A stretch of 64,000 nucleotides of DNA from Camarhynchus parvulus. Lineage: Eukaryota > Chordata > Aves > Passeriformes > Thraupidae. Below, in pieces: positions 37,243 to 50,135 of this stretch; position 1 is the first letter of the stretch, and every line of letters begins with the position of its first letter. The position numbers were made by a program, and so were the translations under genes. Where the stretch lies: assembly GCF_901933205.1 (NCBI RefSeq), contig NC_044571.1, forward strand, positions 55,551,994 through 55,615,993. The letters run 5' to 3'. The notes below the pieces were generated by a model, which was not told the DNA's origin, ran no database searches, and saw only the letters and a list, made by a program, of their open reading frames with translations.

Positions 37243-37650
37243 AGAGGGTATGGTATGTTCAGGGTCTCACATTGTGTGGAGGAAAGATGAATCTGACTCC
37301 ATGTTCTTAGAAGGCTGATATTATATATATGATATGTGATATTATGCTATACTATGCTATGCTAAAACTATACTAAAGAATAGAGAAAGGATACAGACAG
37401 AAGTCTTAACAAGATAATAATGAAAAACTCATTACTCCTTCCAGAGTCCCGACACAGCCTGACTGTGATTGGTCATTAAGTTGAAACAATTCACATGAAA
37501 CCAATCAAACAATCTCCAAACCACATTCCAAAGCAGCAAAACACAGGAGAAGCAAATGAGATAATAGTGTTTTCCTTTCTCTCTGAGGCTTCTCAGCTTC
37601 CCAGAGAAGAATCCTGGGCAAGGGATTTTTCAGAAAATATGACAGTGACA
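37243..37650. mobile_element. Compact avian (passerine-type) endogenous retrovirus LTR
   Basis: The segment follows the order of a short passerine LTR: AATCTGACTCCATGTTCTTAG (37289-37308 region), an AT-rich run at 37319-37375, AACTATACTAAAGAATAGAG (37366), TGTGATTGGTCATTAAGTTG (37464), ACATGAAACCAATCAAACA (37492), TGAGGCTTCTCAGCTTCCCA (37583) and GGGATTTTTCAGAAAATATG (37622), ending GACAGTGACA at 37650. No retroviral coding sequence adjoins, so it is a solo LTR. AGAGG occurs just before (37243-37247) and just after (37651-37655), a possible 5-bp target duplication. Strand is not assigned because no polyadenylation signal orients it. Confidence 0.65.
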
Positions 37651-38870
37651 AGAGGAGACAAAGGAGTTCTGTTGAACATAGCTGTTTCTTTGAGATGCCA
37701 TGTGATCTATCATGGCAATCAGTTTCTGTGTCAAACTACATGCTGCATCTTCACCTCTGTGTCAAGGTTTGAAGACAGGAGATTTAGCAAGTCCTTGCTC
37801 TCCGGCTATTTTCTGGAAGACATGCTGCCCCCAGGGAGTTTCATTTAACCTATTGTAAGGCTTCACTTCAGGCTCTTCTAAGGACCATGGTGTGGAGCAT
37901 AAGGGTATGGAAATAAGAATTTAACCCCTTAACATATAATAACGTTTACAATTTTAATAGATGGCTTTACCTCACATATATAATGACAAGTCTTTTTATT
38001 GTAACAAACTTGCTTGTAGTCAATTCAGAAACCTTGAACTGTGTTCCTTAATCGTGAGGGGGTTTTTTGTTTGTTTTGGAGTTTGTTTGTTTGATTTGGT
38101 TTGTTTGGTTTTTTTTTTACATTTTACTCTAGTTACCGGGCAGAAACATAATCTTTTAGCTAGACCTGAAATCTGGGTCTGGCTAAAGACCCAGATTGTT
38201 CAGATGGGAAACATCATGTATTCTGACAGAGAGTTCAGCAATTAGCCTTCACACTTGCAGTTTAGCACTGAAAATAAACTAGAGCTTCTGCCTCTTGGTT
38301 ATCTTTTGATGGTAAAGAACTAGAATATGAATAAGGAGGAAACATCAATTTTCTTTCATAAATTAATATGTTTTGTCACCTGAAATTGTCATATATTATT
38401 TCACACTTATCAGCTTAAGAAATTTGTACACTGCTATCATTATTCAGGCTCATATGACTCTCAACAGTTCACTTTTTACAGAGACTCTTGTTGAGATTTG
38501 TTTGTGGTCAGTTTTGGTAACTACACTATCTATGGCAATGATGCATGGGAAGTAATAAAATAAACCTGCATAATAAAAAGCCAAAACTTTGCTTGTGCAG
38601 TAGTGTATTTCTGGAAAAAAAAAAAAAGCTGTGTTTTTAGCTGATGATTTTTTTTTAAATAAAAACTATTTTAAAAATATTTATTCTAATTATAGAATTT
38701 CTGGATAGAAGAGTCAGAAAAGATTTCCTATTAAATCATATTTATAGTGAACAGAAGATATGAAAATTCCATTAACTAAATGTTATTTGAACTGTGACAA
38801 AAACCCAAATTAAAAATTAAAATGTAAAGCATCAGTGCAGCAAGTGAGTAGCAGAATCTTACTATTTCAG
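37651..38870. other. AT-rich non-coding DNA with T/G-rich simple sequence
   Basis: Contains a GTTT/T-rich tract at 38060-38120 and an A-run at 38615-38627. No gene is supported. Confidence 0.55.
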
Positions 38871-39129
38871 TGTGAGAGTTTACAAGATGCACATGGATAT
38901 TCTATGCATGACAGAGACAGACAAACCAAAAGAACTCAGCATCTATTTCCAGAAATTAAAAGAGTGTTATCTACTTTCTCCAATGGACCTGATGCAGGGG
39001 ATCTGGCCATACACACCCTTTGTAAACAGTGGAGATATTTGAAGCATTTGAATGAATTACATGAAAAAAAAGGGTTCATTCATGAAGAAAGAAACCAGCT
39101 CCAGATCCAACACTTCAACATTAAACCAG
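38871..39129 (+). other. Candidate protein-coding exon, unassigned
   Basis: A splice-acceptor-like CTTACTATTTCAG ends at 38870. A donor-like CCAG/GTACAT follows at 39129/39130. The 259 bp between them are open in one frame for 86 codons plus one base and encode a hydrophilic segment with DAGDLAIHTLCKQWRYLKHL near its middle and EERNQLQIQHFNIKP at its end. The frame stays open beyond the donor to 39305 (156 codons in all from 38835), which is longer than most non-repeat frames in this AT-rich DNA. I do not recognise the protein and see no partner exon. It may be one exon of a long gene, an old processed fragment, or chance. The call rests only on frame and splice motifs. Confidence 0.25.
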
Positions 39130-42100
39130 GTACATTTAGTGTAAGACTATCAGCTAATTTAACTATAGAGTGTTTCTACGTCTCCCATTGGAGTTGGTCC
39201 TATGTACAGAAGGGAATAAAACAATCAAGGATTCTGGAGAAAATCATAAATGTATTTGTATTACATGGTCAAGTTTGTGCTCAGTTTTTTGTAGAAGTGG
39301 ATTGAAACACTGTATTTTAAAAGAAAACTAGGATTTAATACAACTTTCCAAAAGTAGAAATTAAACTTACAAATATTAGATAGCTTGTCTTGAATAGAAA
39401 TTATAGCTATATGGTATACTGTTTGGTATGTAACAATACAATGAAATGCAGGGACGTAGTTTATACCAACTACTGCAAAATTTATTGTTTAAATTCTTAT
39501 TACAACAGTGCAACAAAGCAAAATAATGTGTTTGCTGTCTCTAAGGAACATCTGAAGCTTGTTTATTGAATTTCTTAAATTAAAATACCTGGCAACATAT
39601 AAAACTTAGTCTTGAAGTCTTGATGTCTCAGATGAGAAAACACCTTCAAATAAAATCTATTGGATTATAAGCAGGTATGTTAAACATTATTGCCATAAAT
39701 TAGTATAATCTAAGAAAAAAACCACAATTCATATATTTGTATGAGGCTTAGAAACTGGAATATACTGAATGGATTATATGAAGATTTTTGTAATGTTTCA
39801 CTGCACTTGCCTCATGCAACTGGCTTGACCTAATTTCTGACAAACTCATATTTGGAATGTAATTGCTCTACACGGCAAATCATCAGGCACTTACCTTTGA
39901 ATCACAATTCAGGCACAACAGCAAAACCCCTTTACTTCTAATTTGCCCAAGAGAAAGTGTATAGAGTTTAAAGCACTCAGGAAAGTACTTTAAACACAGT
40001 GAAAAAGTAAAAGCGAAGATAGGCTAATAGGAAAAAAAAAAGGCCTGAATGAAAAATGCATTTAATATTGCTTACCTTTAAGCCATATATATCTCACACA
40101 CTAGCTCTCTGAGATTTTTATCACCAGCTAATTTGATCTTGTTTGAGTGGTTTTCAATAAAGAAATGCTTTAACAGCAGCAAAGGCTGTACAGGTGCTAG
40201 TCATTTCCCCTTCTTTGTGAAGAGAATTAACATCAATAAAAATGTGACTGTTAAAATTGTGCTCTATCTCATGTTAATCACCAAATGTTCAATGGCTTTA
40301 TACTTTTTATATGTAGCCTGTATCCTGAAAACTGAAACATTTTGTAAGAATTCATCTGCTTTCAAGAAGAAATCATAAATGTACCTAAGACGGGTACTGT
40401 GCTTTTCATCCACCCTTACTAGAGATGCTGCCTTCTAAACTAGCCTGTTTTGCCATTCAATGTACCTTTCCCTGATCTCCTCTGACATCATGCCTTGATG
40501 CCCTTGAGGATCTAAAACATCATCTCTGTTGGAAGAGATAGTATTCTCCTCTTTCCTTCTCAAGTCAGAGTATCTGTAGTAAAGTCAAGACTGTAAATAA
40601 GTCCAGACTGATAGGGGTATAATAGCATAAAACTTATGGCACTTATTTTACACTCTAGGATTTGGTATCAGGGAGTGTGCAGATCCTCTTTTCTACTGGG
40701 TGCTGACCTATCACAGCAGGGATAGAAGATAGAGAGTGCCAGACCAGGACAGTTTAGCCTTTCTGTCTGCTAAGAAACACAGGATTATAAAGGCCGGCAG
40801 AAGATAACTAGCCTTTCTTTGTGATCTCTTTCTGTTTTAAAGGAATCTACTCACTTTATGCAGTTTTTTACTTATGACATGACGCAGAGATATTCAGACA
40901 TATTTATTTTTCAGGTGGATACATATACATATACAGGAACACTCTACACAGTTAAAATGTTTATCTTTTGTCACAAATACTGTCAGGATTTAAGCCATTG
41001 CTTATGTTTAAGCCATTGCTCCTACTATATCCTTTAGGAACAGCTGTAATTATCAAATATACCAACTTGCAAAAAATAGTTGAGCCTTTAAAATATTTAC
41101 AATATAGAATAAATATGTTGTCATGGACTAATACTCCATTCCTTTTACCAGAAATCCTCACTGTGATTCTATTATATTATCCAGACATAAAACTGGTGGA
41201 AAAGAATCAAGCTGTATACCTGTGACCTAGAAATATACATTGCAAAACACTTTTCTTTAAAAGCACTCTCCACTTTTACATCCATTGAAATACAAAAAAT
41301 GAAGAGTTATTTGATCAAGCTGATCTTTTTTCTTCTATTAAATATTTGTTGTTTCATTCTACTTGTAGAATATGAATCTACTTAGCTATTGTTTGTACAT
41401 ACCAGTCCCTGGAAGAAAAGAATGATTCCTGCCTTTTTGGAAAACAAATTTATATTGAACTAAAATATTCCAAATCTTCAGCATAATATCAAAAAGTGAC
41501 GAAATAAATTTTACAGCTATAACACCAACCTTTATAGTCAGAATTACAACATGAAACACATTGAATTCAAATCAGAAAAAATACACCTAAGTAGTTTACA
41601 TATTTATACTGTCCTCTTGATTTTGATAGAGTTATGATCAAAATGCCCTATTTTTTATCCAAAATCATCTTCTTTCATGGTATAATCATAAGTTACCAGA
41701 GTCTAAAATTTAAGCAGTGAGATACTGATCAATATACCTTGTGGATCGTGAGTTCCATTCCCAGTGCCCAACTACACATTCTTCTTGATGGAACTGATTA
41801 TCTTGACTTCACCATTCTATTCTATTTTGAAGTTTAACATTTCTCTTCTGTCTTGTGTTTTATATGTAATCTTTTTTTTCCTATTCTTTATTTTGTCTTT
41901 ATATAATTCATTGCCTTACCTTTACTTCTTCAACTAGAGCAGACCTATTTTTTTCTGGCATCCAAGGAAAGGAGATGAACCACTGCTATTTTCATTTTAC
42001 AGATGGAAAAATAAAAGAACCTGCCTGAAACCACAAAGTAAGCTGGTATTACTGTATGGATTGCCTTCTAGCTGTGTGATATAGCGTCCAGTCCCTCAGT

Positions 42101-45100
42101 GATACTAATTTTATTTGAATGGTCACTGCTAAGCAACACTCCTGAGAGCAGGTGTTGCAGGAAATTATGACCTGTTAGCTGTGACCATCAGACAAACCCA
42201 GAAGATATCATAGCACAAGTAAAAGACTATTCACATTGCTACAAATTGAGACCACCACAAAAAGGAATGCTTATTGTGCATTGTAAATCACACAGCCATA
42301 CAGGATAGGATATTTGAAATATGTGTGGACTTGGTAGTTTCCAGATAGCTTTAATTAAATTCATGAGCGCAGCTGGCCCAGATTTTTTCAGTTGCATTCA
42401 ATGATTTGTCACAGATTTATAATTTTGGTTTTACAGTTTTAGTCTTACTCGAGGGTTGCAATGAAAAGATCCCAGTCAGGAACCAGTAATGCAGCCAGTT
42501 CTAAAGATATTTTATAATACTCATATATTAAATGGTCTGAAAGACTGGGAGTTTGATTGATATCTTAGAGTTTGAATTGCAAATTATCTTCATTTTCTAA
42601 GGTGCAGATGTCTTACATACATATGATAGAACTGAAAAATGGATAAGTGCAGGAACTTTTTTTATCTTCATGTTTCATTTTCAAAGCCTGTAGATTTTCT
42701 TGCTTGTATGTTTTATGCAAACTGTAATAGTCTGACAATTACTTCCAAGTAATTATACAAAGTGTGCTCAAGCAACAAAATATTCACAGTCATGAAGAAT
42801 TACAATATTGAGCTTTTGGGGTTGTTTTTTCTTTTTCTTTCTATTTGATTGGTTGAAGATTTTCCTGAGAGGAGCTGGACAAGTAATATTGTTAAGTCCC
42901 TGGTAAATATGGTTCTTAGCAAATATTTTCTCTGTAAGCAACTCAAGGACTGAAAATTGTGCTACAGTGGAATTAGTGGGTGTTTTCAAGTGGTTTCAAA
43001 TGTGCCTTGATTTTCTCCCAGAAATTTTAAATCTGTTTAAAACACATTGAGATTAAATATATTTAACTATACCAAACACTCATACAACTTCCTGTATAGT
43101 TGGTGGAAGCATGGGGATTACAGATTTTTCTTTTTTCCTGATTCATTTTTAGAATGACCTTAGGCTGATTAGGTTCTTAGATGTTTCAGCTAGGGGTCTG
43201 AAGACACATTTTCCATGAGAGTGACTCAATTTACCCTTAGGAACAGAAAATATAAAGGAGACTTGTGGATTGTCAAAGAGAGGAAAGCATTTCAGTTTCT
43301 TGTTTGAAGCTTGTCTTAGAATCCTTGGAGTATTTTGTTACTTCAAAAACATCAACTTTAAAACTTTAAGTCTATATTTTGTAGTTAATATTTTGTTCAC
43401 ATGCCAGCTGATGGCTGGACGTGTGAATATGGAACTGTAAAGGACTGGAATGCCAGTTGATAAAAGTGTTCTTTAAAGAAAAGAGACCATGTTAACTGTG
43501 ATGTAATACTTGTGTAAATAGACTGAGTGGCCACTTGGAGAGGCATTTTGGATTGAAAACATATTTGCTGGGATACGTTTGGCAGAATATGCAACATTTG
43601 CTTCTTTGTGTAACAGTAGGCAATTCATTTCACTTCACATGAGTCACAAATACACTATGGATCAAAGTGTGTGACTGTTTATGCAATCTTGCTTTGCAAG
43701 AAAAAAAATAATTCCTATTTTCAGTCTTTTGTCCAAATCTGTGTATGTGTCTGAGCAAAGGTATTTTTTTTTTTCCTAAATAAACTTCTGAAATTTCAGT
43801 TCAGTAGACAAGAGACTCTCTGGTAACCTGTATACCACAAGCTATGATGGTATGCCACAGGTTATATCTACAGATTAAATTAAACAGATCTTGAAATGCT
43901 TTATATTTTCTTACAGTGGTATACGAAGGTCTTAAACTCCAAAGGCAAATAGTGCCATACAATTTTCTTTAAATTGTGCTGATTTCACTATGACACTTCC
44001 ACTGATGCCACAGTTATGATCTTGCAATGATTTGAATCCTGCAGCACATGTAGTTCCTTATCTGTGGAGGAAAAATAAAAGAGGAAGAATGAGCTAGTCT
44101 AAGAGATTATTTTTCCCCATCCTTCTCTGAGAAGATTTTATCTACAGACACACTTATTGACTTATTTCTGTGTTCTTTTATTTTGCATGACAGAGAGAAA
44201 GCATAGACTTGCATGGGTGGGAATCATTTAAATTTAAACATCTGAAAAATTAGATACATAAATTTTATTTTAATATTTGAAAGAGGAATAAGTGTATCAA
44301 AATAGAAATTCATATGTCCTTGGGCACATATTTTATGATAAAATGCATTGTCCTTTAAGAATTCGCTTTTCATTGAGTAAAGATGAACCAAGACCCATGA
44401 TCTTAAATATTAAAGAGAAATTTCAAATTATTATCGTAGGAGAAATTACTCTTCCCCAATACCTTCTCTACTGGCTGACACTGATTTTCTGCTCCCTAAC
44501 AAATAGCTAATAGACCCTTCATATCAATAGTTTTGCAGAATCACCAGATATAACAGGAATATTAAACAAAAAGAGTTAAATTTAAATCTAGCTGAAAGAT
44601 CAGAAGGTTGACAAAGATAGAATTCCAGATTGTGTATTAAAGAAGGACGAAGGATATTAGAAAAAGAAGGTTGAAAAAAGATAAAATATAATCCTTAAAA
44701 AAAAGAACAAATATAAGTTCAATAAAGTTAAAACATATAAAACAAACCTTGGGACAATAACTGTAAACCAATCAGATTAGAAGGGGGAGAAACAGTAGAA
44801 TATGATTGTTTAAAAATACTATATGGAACAGGTTTATTACAAGTAGATTTACAAAAATAACTTCCTGTTTCCTTAGACCTTGAGAATACATCAGCCCCTG
44901 GAGAATGCTTTGGTTTTCACGTTTGCTAAGAATTCCTAAAGCAAAAAAAAATGGAAATGGTGGTCTCTTCCCACTCATATTTAGGTTTAGAAAAAAAATT
45001 TCCATCCTTCATGAAATAAAAGGGTAGCAGACAAAAACCAGATTCTGGTACTAGACAGCATTAAGATCTAAAATATTGTAGATCAAGTTTTCCAAAAAGC

Positions 45101-45239
45101 CCTAGACTTTAGTAGTCAGAGAAGAGACTTTGATATAGGTGTTCCAGGAAGTAGTCCTAAATACAGGGCTGATAGTTCTACTGTAATTGATAAGCAACAC
45201 TATTTCTGGTCAGAAATTGCATCACTTTTCAAACTGAAA
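39130..45239. other. AT-rich non-coding DNA, no gene seen
   Basis: No gene or recognised interspersed repeat. Contains an 18-bp-period duplication at 40989-41020. The stretch 42250-42440 has a TTTAATTAAATTCATGAG core with E-box-like and homeodomain-like motifs and may be a conserved non-coding element (inference only). Confidence 0.55.
40989..41020. repeat. Short tandem duplication, 18-bp period
   Basis: TTTAAGCCATTGCT occurs at 40989-41002 and 41007-41020 without mismatch. Confidence 0.8.
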
Positions 45240-45465
45240 AATCATAGAATAATTTAGGTTAGAAAAAAAATTGGAGCTACTCAGCCTTCTCTATGCTCAA
45301 AATACACCTCATTTAATCAAGATACTCTGGTCTGTGGTAGTTGAAACTTGAATACCTTTAAGAATAGACATCCTACAATTTCTCTGAGTAACCTGTTCCA
45401 ATATTCAAGCTTCCTTGTGGTGTTTCTTTTCTTAAATATCTAATCAGTATTTCTCATGTTCCAGC
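45240..45465 (-). mobile_element. Old CR1 LINE 3' end
   Basis: The plus strand starts AATCATAGAATAATTTAGGTT at 45240, the reverse complement of the CR1 3' terminus. A diverged 3' UTR follows, then TTTCTCTGAGTAACCTGTTCC (about 45379), corresponding to the end of ORF2, and TCTTAAATATCTAATCAGTAT (about 45430), corresponding to the DIRKKF block. The divergence indicates an old insertion. Confidence 0.78.
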
Positions 45466-46990
45466 TACCACTGCAGTATTATACAAGGAGTCCCAGAAGT
45501 TGGCTTCATCCCAGACTATGTTTAATCACTATAAAATTGCATCATGTAAGTGTGAAGCATCTATTTTGTTGCTTTCTCATCTTATTTTATTTGTTTTTTA
45601 AAGCAAAAGAATTTAACATTTCTGATACAGTGTTTAATTTTGAAAAAACACTATTTCCTAGGGGAAAGATATTTAATTCAAAAGATTATGATCAAATCTA
45701 ATAAGTACTCAGTGTATCCTGTTTTGATTAGCACTGGAATAAGAAACTATCTGAACGGCCATCAAACTGATGAGTTCATGTTCTAAGAACTCCTAAAATC
45801 TTTATATAGATGATTTATTTCCTAGTGAATTTTAAAACTCAAATAGCTCCGCAGGGATAATGGAAGAGCATAGACTTCAACTGTTCTTTGGATTTTTTTC
45901 CCTAATAAAAAGGCAGAATTTCTTGTACATTGATATTGCTCAAGGATGGAAAGAAAGACCTGTGAGGGATGATCACAGAAATAGACAGTAGCATTTAAAT
46001 AAACAAATTATTTTGTATTATCTGAATTTATTGTAACAATTTCTTGTTGGCAGTGTCTCCCAGGCACTGAAGGTACTTGTGAGCTGATAAAATACTGATT
46101 CTTTTCTTGACATCTCATAGCCCAGAAAAGGTTCAGGACAGGTTCAGCAGCATAGGTAAAAAGAAACCAGCATAAATTCTAATGTATCAATTTCTAATAA
46201 AACTTTTGATGTTCTCTGTATTGGTTGTGACAAAAATTTATTTAGATTCTCCAAAATACAGACTACTTTAGGACCATATTTATAAGATGTTAAAATACAC
46301 TAAGGTGAAAAAAAAGAGAAAAAAATATTTTAAATATTTTAAATATATTTACCAATATAAACAAGATGCATTTACTTCCAATTTTGGGTACTTCAGGAAG
46401 GAAGTAAACAGTCAATTTATTCATTTTTATTTAAAAAGAGAACATGCCTAAGTTGCTTTATAATATTTTCCTGAGTCTTGCATTTCAGATATGTTTAGAC
46501 CAAGAAAGAAGTGGTATTATGCAGAAATTAGAAGGAACTTTTAATTCAGACATACTACTTCTAAAAAACAATTTGCTTTATTGTTTGAAGATACAGCTCC
46601 ATCCTTGTTTCAGTATTTCAGTATTAATTCTGAACACTCAGGTGTATGTTAGGGCAAAAGTAATGCATATTTCATCCAAAATCATTTGTTAGGAAGTAGA
46701 AATGGCTAGATGCTTCTTCAGAGCACCAGGAGCTGAGGGTACCCGAGACAGTTGGCAGAATAGGTCCTCATGTCATGAATGGAGTGATGCACTTCAATCC
46801 TAATAGAAAAAACAACAATATATTTTATTGATATAAAACAGTGAGCTATCAAAATTCAATGGTAAATGTGATAGTGGTTTAACAGGATTCCATGACAAGA
46901 TAGACTAGATTGATATATGCATAGGGGACAGGGTTGGATAAAGCAGGAAGAGCTTCCTGTCGAGTCATGATGTCCAGAAAGGACTTCCTT
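45466..46990. other. AT-rich non-coding DNA, no gene seen
   Basis: No gene or recognised repeat except an AT-rich TTTTAAATA array at about 46325-46350. Confidence 0.5.
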
Positions 46991-46999
46991 TTGCTGTTA

Positions 47000-47765
47000 A
47001 CTCCATCTCAGAGGTGAGTTTAGGTGTAACTGGATCCAGTTCCAGTCCTACATTTGGTCAACGGTTGACTTCAAAATTATTATATGCACACGATAAATTC
47101 TTGTATGACGCAGCTAATATTCCAAAGTTTAGCACACAATCATTACCAAGATCTGTTGCAGCAAGGAACATCTCAACCTCGAGGAGTAACCTTCAAAGAT
47201 GTCCTTACTCAAGGGGAGATCCTGGCATGCAGCCCACTGCCATGCCAGAGAGCTCAAGGGCTCTGGGCTGTCTGCTATTTATGGAATAGAGTGATTGATT
47301 TATAGCCATATTAGCATACTAGCAAGGCATCTGGGTCACCATCCCTGACAGGCTTGGCTACCCTGTTGCCATCTGTCCCCCAAAATCCAGAGTGAACTGG
47401 ATGAAGCCATCATAACCCCCAGTGTTGGTTCTGGTTTAAGCAGGCAGGGGGATGTGGGAGAATGAGAGTAGATCAGTAGATCAGATGTCAGCCAGCACCT
47501 CCCCAGCAGTGCACAGCGAGGCCTCAGCTCAGCACAGGTTCCCCATGGTGGCAACAGAGTTCTGATTATGGGGCTCCATGGGCAGGCAAGGGAATGCCTG
47601 TGTCTGAGCAGGCATTCCAGCATAGCTCTGGAGGGGCCTGATGAGCCCATTGAGAACCTGAACTGGAGCCTTTGGACCCACAGATGTGGCTGGAAGCCTC
47701 AGGTAAGGCTGATCAGGTCTGTTAAATCTTATTAATGCTCTAACATCAGCTTTAAAATGCTCATG
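47000..47765. mobile_element. GC-richer LTR-like block, probable avian endogenous retrovirus LTR
   Basis: The block stands out from AT-rich flanks. Its segments AACTGGATCCAGTTCCAGTC (47029), ACTCAAGGGGAGATCCTGGC (47207), TAGCCATATTAGCATACTAG (47303), CATCTGGGTCACCATCCCTG (47329) and CAAAATCCAGAGTGAACTGG (47381) resemble a repeated avian LTR or retroviral non-coding segment that I recognise in part. No gag, pol or env frame is seen and no polyadenylation signal orients it. Overlapping frames of 79-104 codons on both strands are side effects of the base composition. Boundaries are approximate. Confidence 0.4.
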
Positions 47766-50012
47766 CATGATGACAAACTTGTTATTTGTTTGAAACTACT
47801 TCAATTATGATAGACTTTGAAGGCAGAAGACCCCTGAGTAGCTGAGAAACTCAAAAGAATCATCACACTTCACCAGCCAAGCATAAAACTGATATGAATC
47901 CCCTTATTATGTCACAAAAAGTGTTAAAATGCATATGATCATTTCCATGCTTAATAAATTTGATAAAACCTATAGAAAGTGATTTTAGGTTGATAAAAAA
48001 ATTGCAATTTTACTCTATGGTCTCCGTAAAACAAAGTATGTAGGAAATTCTAAATACAATATAAGGTATAAATATAATTTAATCTTTCTTCTCTCTACCT
48101 GGTTTTAAGACTAATCTCCAAGACGCTAGATAAGCATGATTTCTTTTTTATGGAAAAAAGATAATGTGTTCTTAAAAGATTTTTTAAAATTCAGAGGATG
48201 GAGGTATCTGATCAGTTTTAACTTAGCAAGGGAGTTTTAGAAATCATTAACTGGGAGTTACAAGTGTAGGGTTTTTTTTAGCCAGACATGCATTTTTCCT
48301 TACTTATAATTTTCATAATTGTGGCCATAATCTCAATTTCTTGTCTTTAAACCTTCAGAAGTTTTTTGAATAAAATAAAATTTTCTTCAGCAGAAAATGC
48401 AGAGGCAAGTTAATATGTTTGACAGTATTTAAACAAAATAAAGTCAGGTGACTCACTGGGGGGAAAAAGTATGTTTGCAGAGTTGTACTGTGAACTGCTT
48501 CAACAATAATTCAATTTGTTTTTCTACAAAGAGTGCATAACAAAGTGTCTTTTGACCTATTGTTCTTAGGGGAAGGTTAGTTAGACTGGGGAGATTATTG
48601 TGGTCTGGGCTATATTTACTGACAGTATCACTTGTAGGACAGAGACGAGGAAGTAACTGACTTTAGAAAAAGTTAATTTACTGATACTGACATGGACAGT
48701 TAAAGCTGTTTAAAGCAGTTGAGCATGAAGTCAAAATTGGAACATGTTCAAAAGAAGAAAGGGAAAGGAAAGCATAAGAAGAAATCTGAAGTATTTCCAT
48801 TTGGGAAAATAAAGTGATATCTGACAGGGCATCAGTTAATAGTGACAACTTCTCAAACTGGCTAAAAAGGATGTGGATGCTGTTTGATTCCAAAGTAGAT
48901 GGCATTAATAGGATACATAATCTTGCTGAGTCGAGTACACAGAGGAACAAAGCAGCAGATTTCAGCTGTTATCCTCTAGGTTTCTCTCTCTCCTGGTACT
49001 ATTATATGCAACAGCTTCTTCAACTTTTCTGTGTTACTGTATCAAATATTTATAATTTTTTAAATATTTAGGAAAGGTATATAATTCAAAAGCTGGAATT
49101 AATCATCAGTAATAATGGATACTAGTAGATGACAACAGTCATGGTAAAACTAGAATTCTAAAAAGCTTTAAAATTTTCAGCAGGAACTTCTGAAGAAAAG
49201 AGCACGGTCTGGACCTAAAGAAAGGGCATTAAGACATGAAGAAATTAAAATCGGGATTTGTTTCAACCAAAGCCTAACATTGTCAATTATCATTATCCAA
49301 ATGGTCATTTTTGTCCTCATGCTTTAGTTATTTGAAAAGAGAATTAGCTTAGATTATTAAAAAAAAAATCTGATACACAGCGTTTTTTGGATTTACACAA
49401 TGTACGTTATTGCAGGGCATTACTTCTATTTTGCACATAATACCTCGATTATGCTTTTTATTTGCAATAATACCTTTGCATTGAAATCTTGACTGCTTCA
49501 TAGAATGAGATCATTCTTAAACTGCCACAAACATGAAATTATGTAAATGAAATTACCCTTCATACTTTTCATATTTTTCATTTACATTTCATACTTTCTG
49601 ACAATTCAGTCTGTCTGCCTGTAAATCAATGAAAAAGTTTTCACAGACATCAGATTAACAAATTACTGGATAATCTCACATGTTTTAAATAACTTAGATA
49701 GACCTAGAAGGGATGTATACAGTTCTGGCTGGATATATCAATCAATGAAAGATAACAAAAGTTTTAGACTCAAACTAAATCTTTTTACAACTCCATAAAT
49801 TATGTTTTGCTGTTGCTAATATTAATTTGATTTTCCTCTACACTTTCTAATCTTCTAATCCAAGGGAACTAGTGCTAAAATAAGATAAGAAAAGCTATTT
49901 TCACTGCTTCTTAAACCAGCTGGCACCAGAAGAAAAGTCTGGCCTCTCAAATTTTCAAGACTCAATTTTTGTGGACTTCGGAGATTTAGACAGCTCAGAT
50001 AGCTCAGCTTAG
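47766..50012. other. AT-rich non-coding DNA, no gene seen
   Basis: No gene or recognised repeat. The frame of 85-90 codons near 48678-49071 has no recognisable motif. Confidence 0.55.
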
Positions 50013-50135
50013 TCACAGAATCACAGTACATTATGAGCTGGAAGGGATCCACAAGGATCATCGAGTTCAACTCTTAAGTGGACAGCCCATGCAGGGATCA
50101 AAAAACCACAACCTTGGAGTTACAAACACTATGTA
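50013..50135 (-). mobile_element. TguSINE1-like SINE: tRNA-Ile-like head with CR1 tail
   Basis: On the minus strand, 50132-50079 reads as the 3' half of a tRNA-Ile: a TGTTTGTAACTCCAAGGTTG anticodon-loop and variable region, then a decayed B box (GGTTTTTTGATCCC) and an acceptor-side GGGCTGTCCA. From 50078 to 50014 it continues as a CR1 3' terminus with CTCGATGATCCTTGTGG, CCCTTCCAGCTC and a final CTGTGATTCTGTG. The known zebra finch TguSINE1 has exactly this build: a tRNA-Ile-derived promoter head with a CR1 tail that recruits the CR1 reverse transcriptase. The A box and D arm are missing, so this copy is 5'-truncated and transcriptionally dead. Assignment is by architecture from memory. Confidence 0.75.

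Noticed and set aside
37961..38245. 94-codon plus-strand frame rich in Phe, Cys and Leu
   Set aside because: Its centre is the GTTT/T-rich simple tract at 38060-38120; composition artefact.
47336..47768. Overlapping minus-strand frames of 104 and 79 codons
   Set aside because: They overlap each other in different frames within a GC-richer LTR-like block; no protein motif.
50079..50132. A functional tRNA gene
   Set aside because: Only the 3' half is present, the B box is degraded and it continues into a CR1 tail, so it is a SINE head.
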